38,303 nucleotides of DNA from Nonomuraea basaltis (GTDB lineage: Bacteria > Actinomycetota > Actinomycetes > Streptosporangiales > Streptosporangiaceae), in assembly GCF_005893125.1 (NCBI RefSeq), contig NZ_VCJS01000118.1, positions 1 through 38,303 of the forward strand. Direction: 5' to 3'. The notes under the pieces are model-generated. The model had not been told where the DNA came from. It did not search any database and worked only from the letters and a program-made list of their open reading frames with translations. How positions within the stretch are numbered: position 1 is the stretch's first letter; every line of letters begins with the position of its first letter. The position numbers were made by a program, and so were the translations under genes. This document shows, piece by piece, positions 38,285 to 38,303 of this stretch.

Positions 38285-38303
38285 CTGTCGCTTATACACA
38301 GCC
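38285..38303. other. Tn5 mosaic-end-like sequence at the window end (library adapter)
   Basis: CTGTCGCTTATACACA (38285-38300) equals the Tn5 mosaic end CTGTCTCTTATACACA except for one base. Translated from the other strand it begins with the peptide MYKRQ, well known as an adapter artefact in public databases. It is probably not genomic. Confidence 0.75.

Noticed and set aside
1..38303. tRNA, rRNA or known riboswitches
   Set aside because: None was recognised by eye; a covariance-model search would be needed to exclude small structured RNAs.

Overview
The window is about 38 kb of very GC-rich DNA with gene families typical of a filamentous actinomycete: many TetR, MarR, PaaX and ArsR regulators, a SigE-type ECF sigma factor, a large secreted subtilisin, and GTG/TTG starts. 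A Streptosporangiaceae-like host is a guess; genus cannot be fixed without a database search. The right edge ends in a sequence close to the Tn5 mosaic end used in library preparation, so the window probably reaches a contig end.

Layout. 1-3.4 kb: a CocE-type hydrolase (cut by the left edge) co-translated with its TetR regulator, a DUF305 secreted protein and a methyltransferase. 3.5-6.8 kb: a leftward chaperone operon in the order DnaJ-like, DnaK, GrpE, followed by a LuxR helix-turn-helix remnant. 6.85-8 kb: an FMN azoreductase and SMR exporter pair behind a large nested palindrome, next to a TetR gene reduced to 37 codons. 8-12.9 kb: ThyX, a MarR protein, an alpha/beta hydrolase behind a broken TetR gene, a GH13 amylase and a divergent TetR gene. 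13-16 kb: a decayed methyltransferase and a VOC protein, both behind Zur-like boxes, then an ECF sigma factor translationally coupled to a membrane-anchored NMT1/THI5-like solute-binding domain. 16.4-20.2 kb: a rifampin phosphotransferase-like protein, gene remnants, and two actinobacterial proteins of unknown role (a C-terminal HTH protein and a YbjN-like protein). 20.4-25.6 kb: a metal section with zinc-independent ribosomal protein S18, a CobW-family protein behind a Zur-like box, a His-rich protein, an epimerase/TetR pair and an SmtB-like ArsR plus CDF exporter operon. 25.6-30 kb: a decayed ABC ATPase, a peptidase remnant and a secreted S8 peptidase. 30.3-37.6 kb: an aromatic catabolic cluster (PaaX, RidA, cupin, thioesterase, aryl-CoA ligase, bifunctional flavin monooxygenase/reductase) matching the 2-aminobenzoyl-CoA (anthranilate) route. 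The right end is a TnpB-type transposase gene abutting the 3' end of that cluster.

Themes. (i) Zinc: candidate Zur boxes at 13.5, 14.2 and 21.8 kb, a Zur-type cobW-rpsR2 pair, a His-rich protein and an ArsR/CDF efflux operon. (ii) Gene decay: about ten truncated or frameshifted genes, as expected of an accessory chromosome region. (iii) Six genes have a TANNNT hexamer exactly six bases before the start codon and no ribosome binding site, which points to leaderless transcripts.
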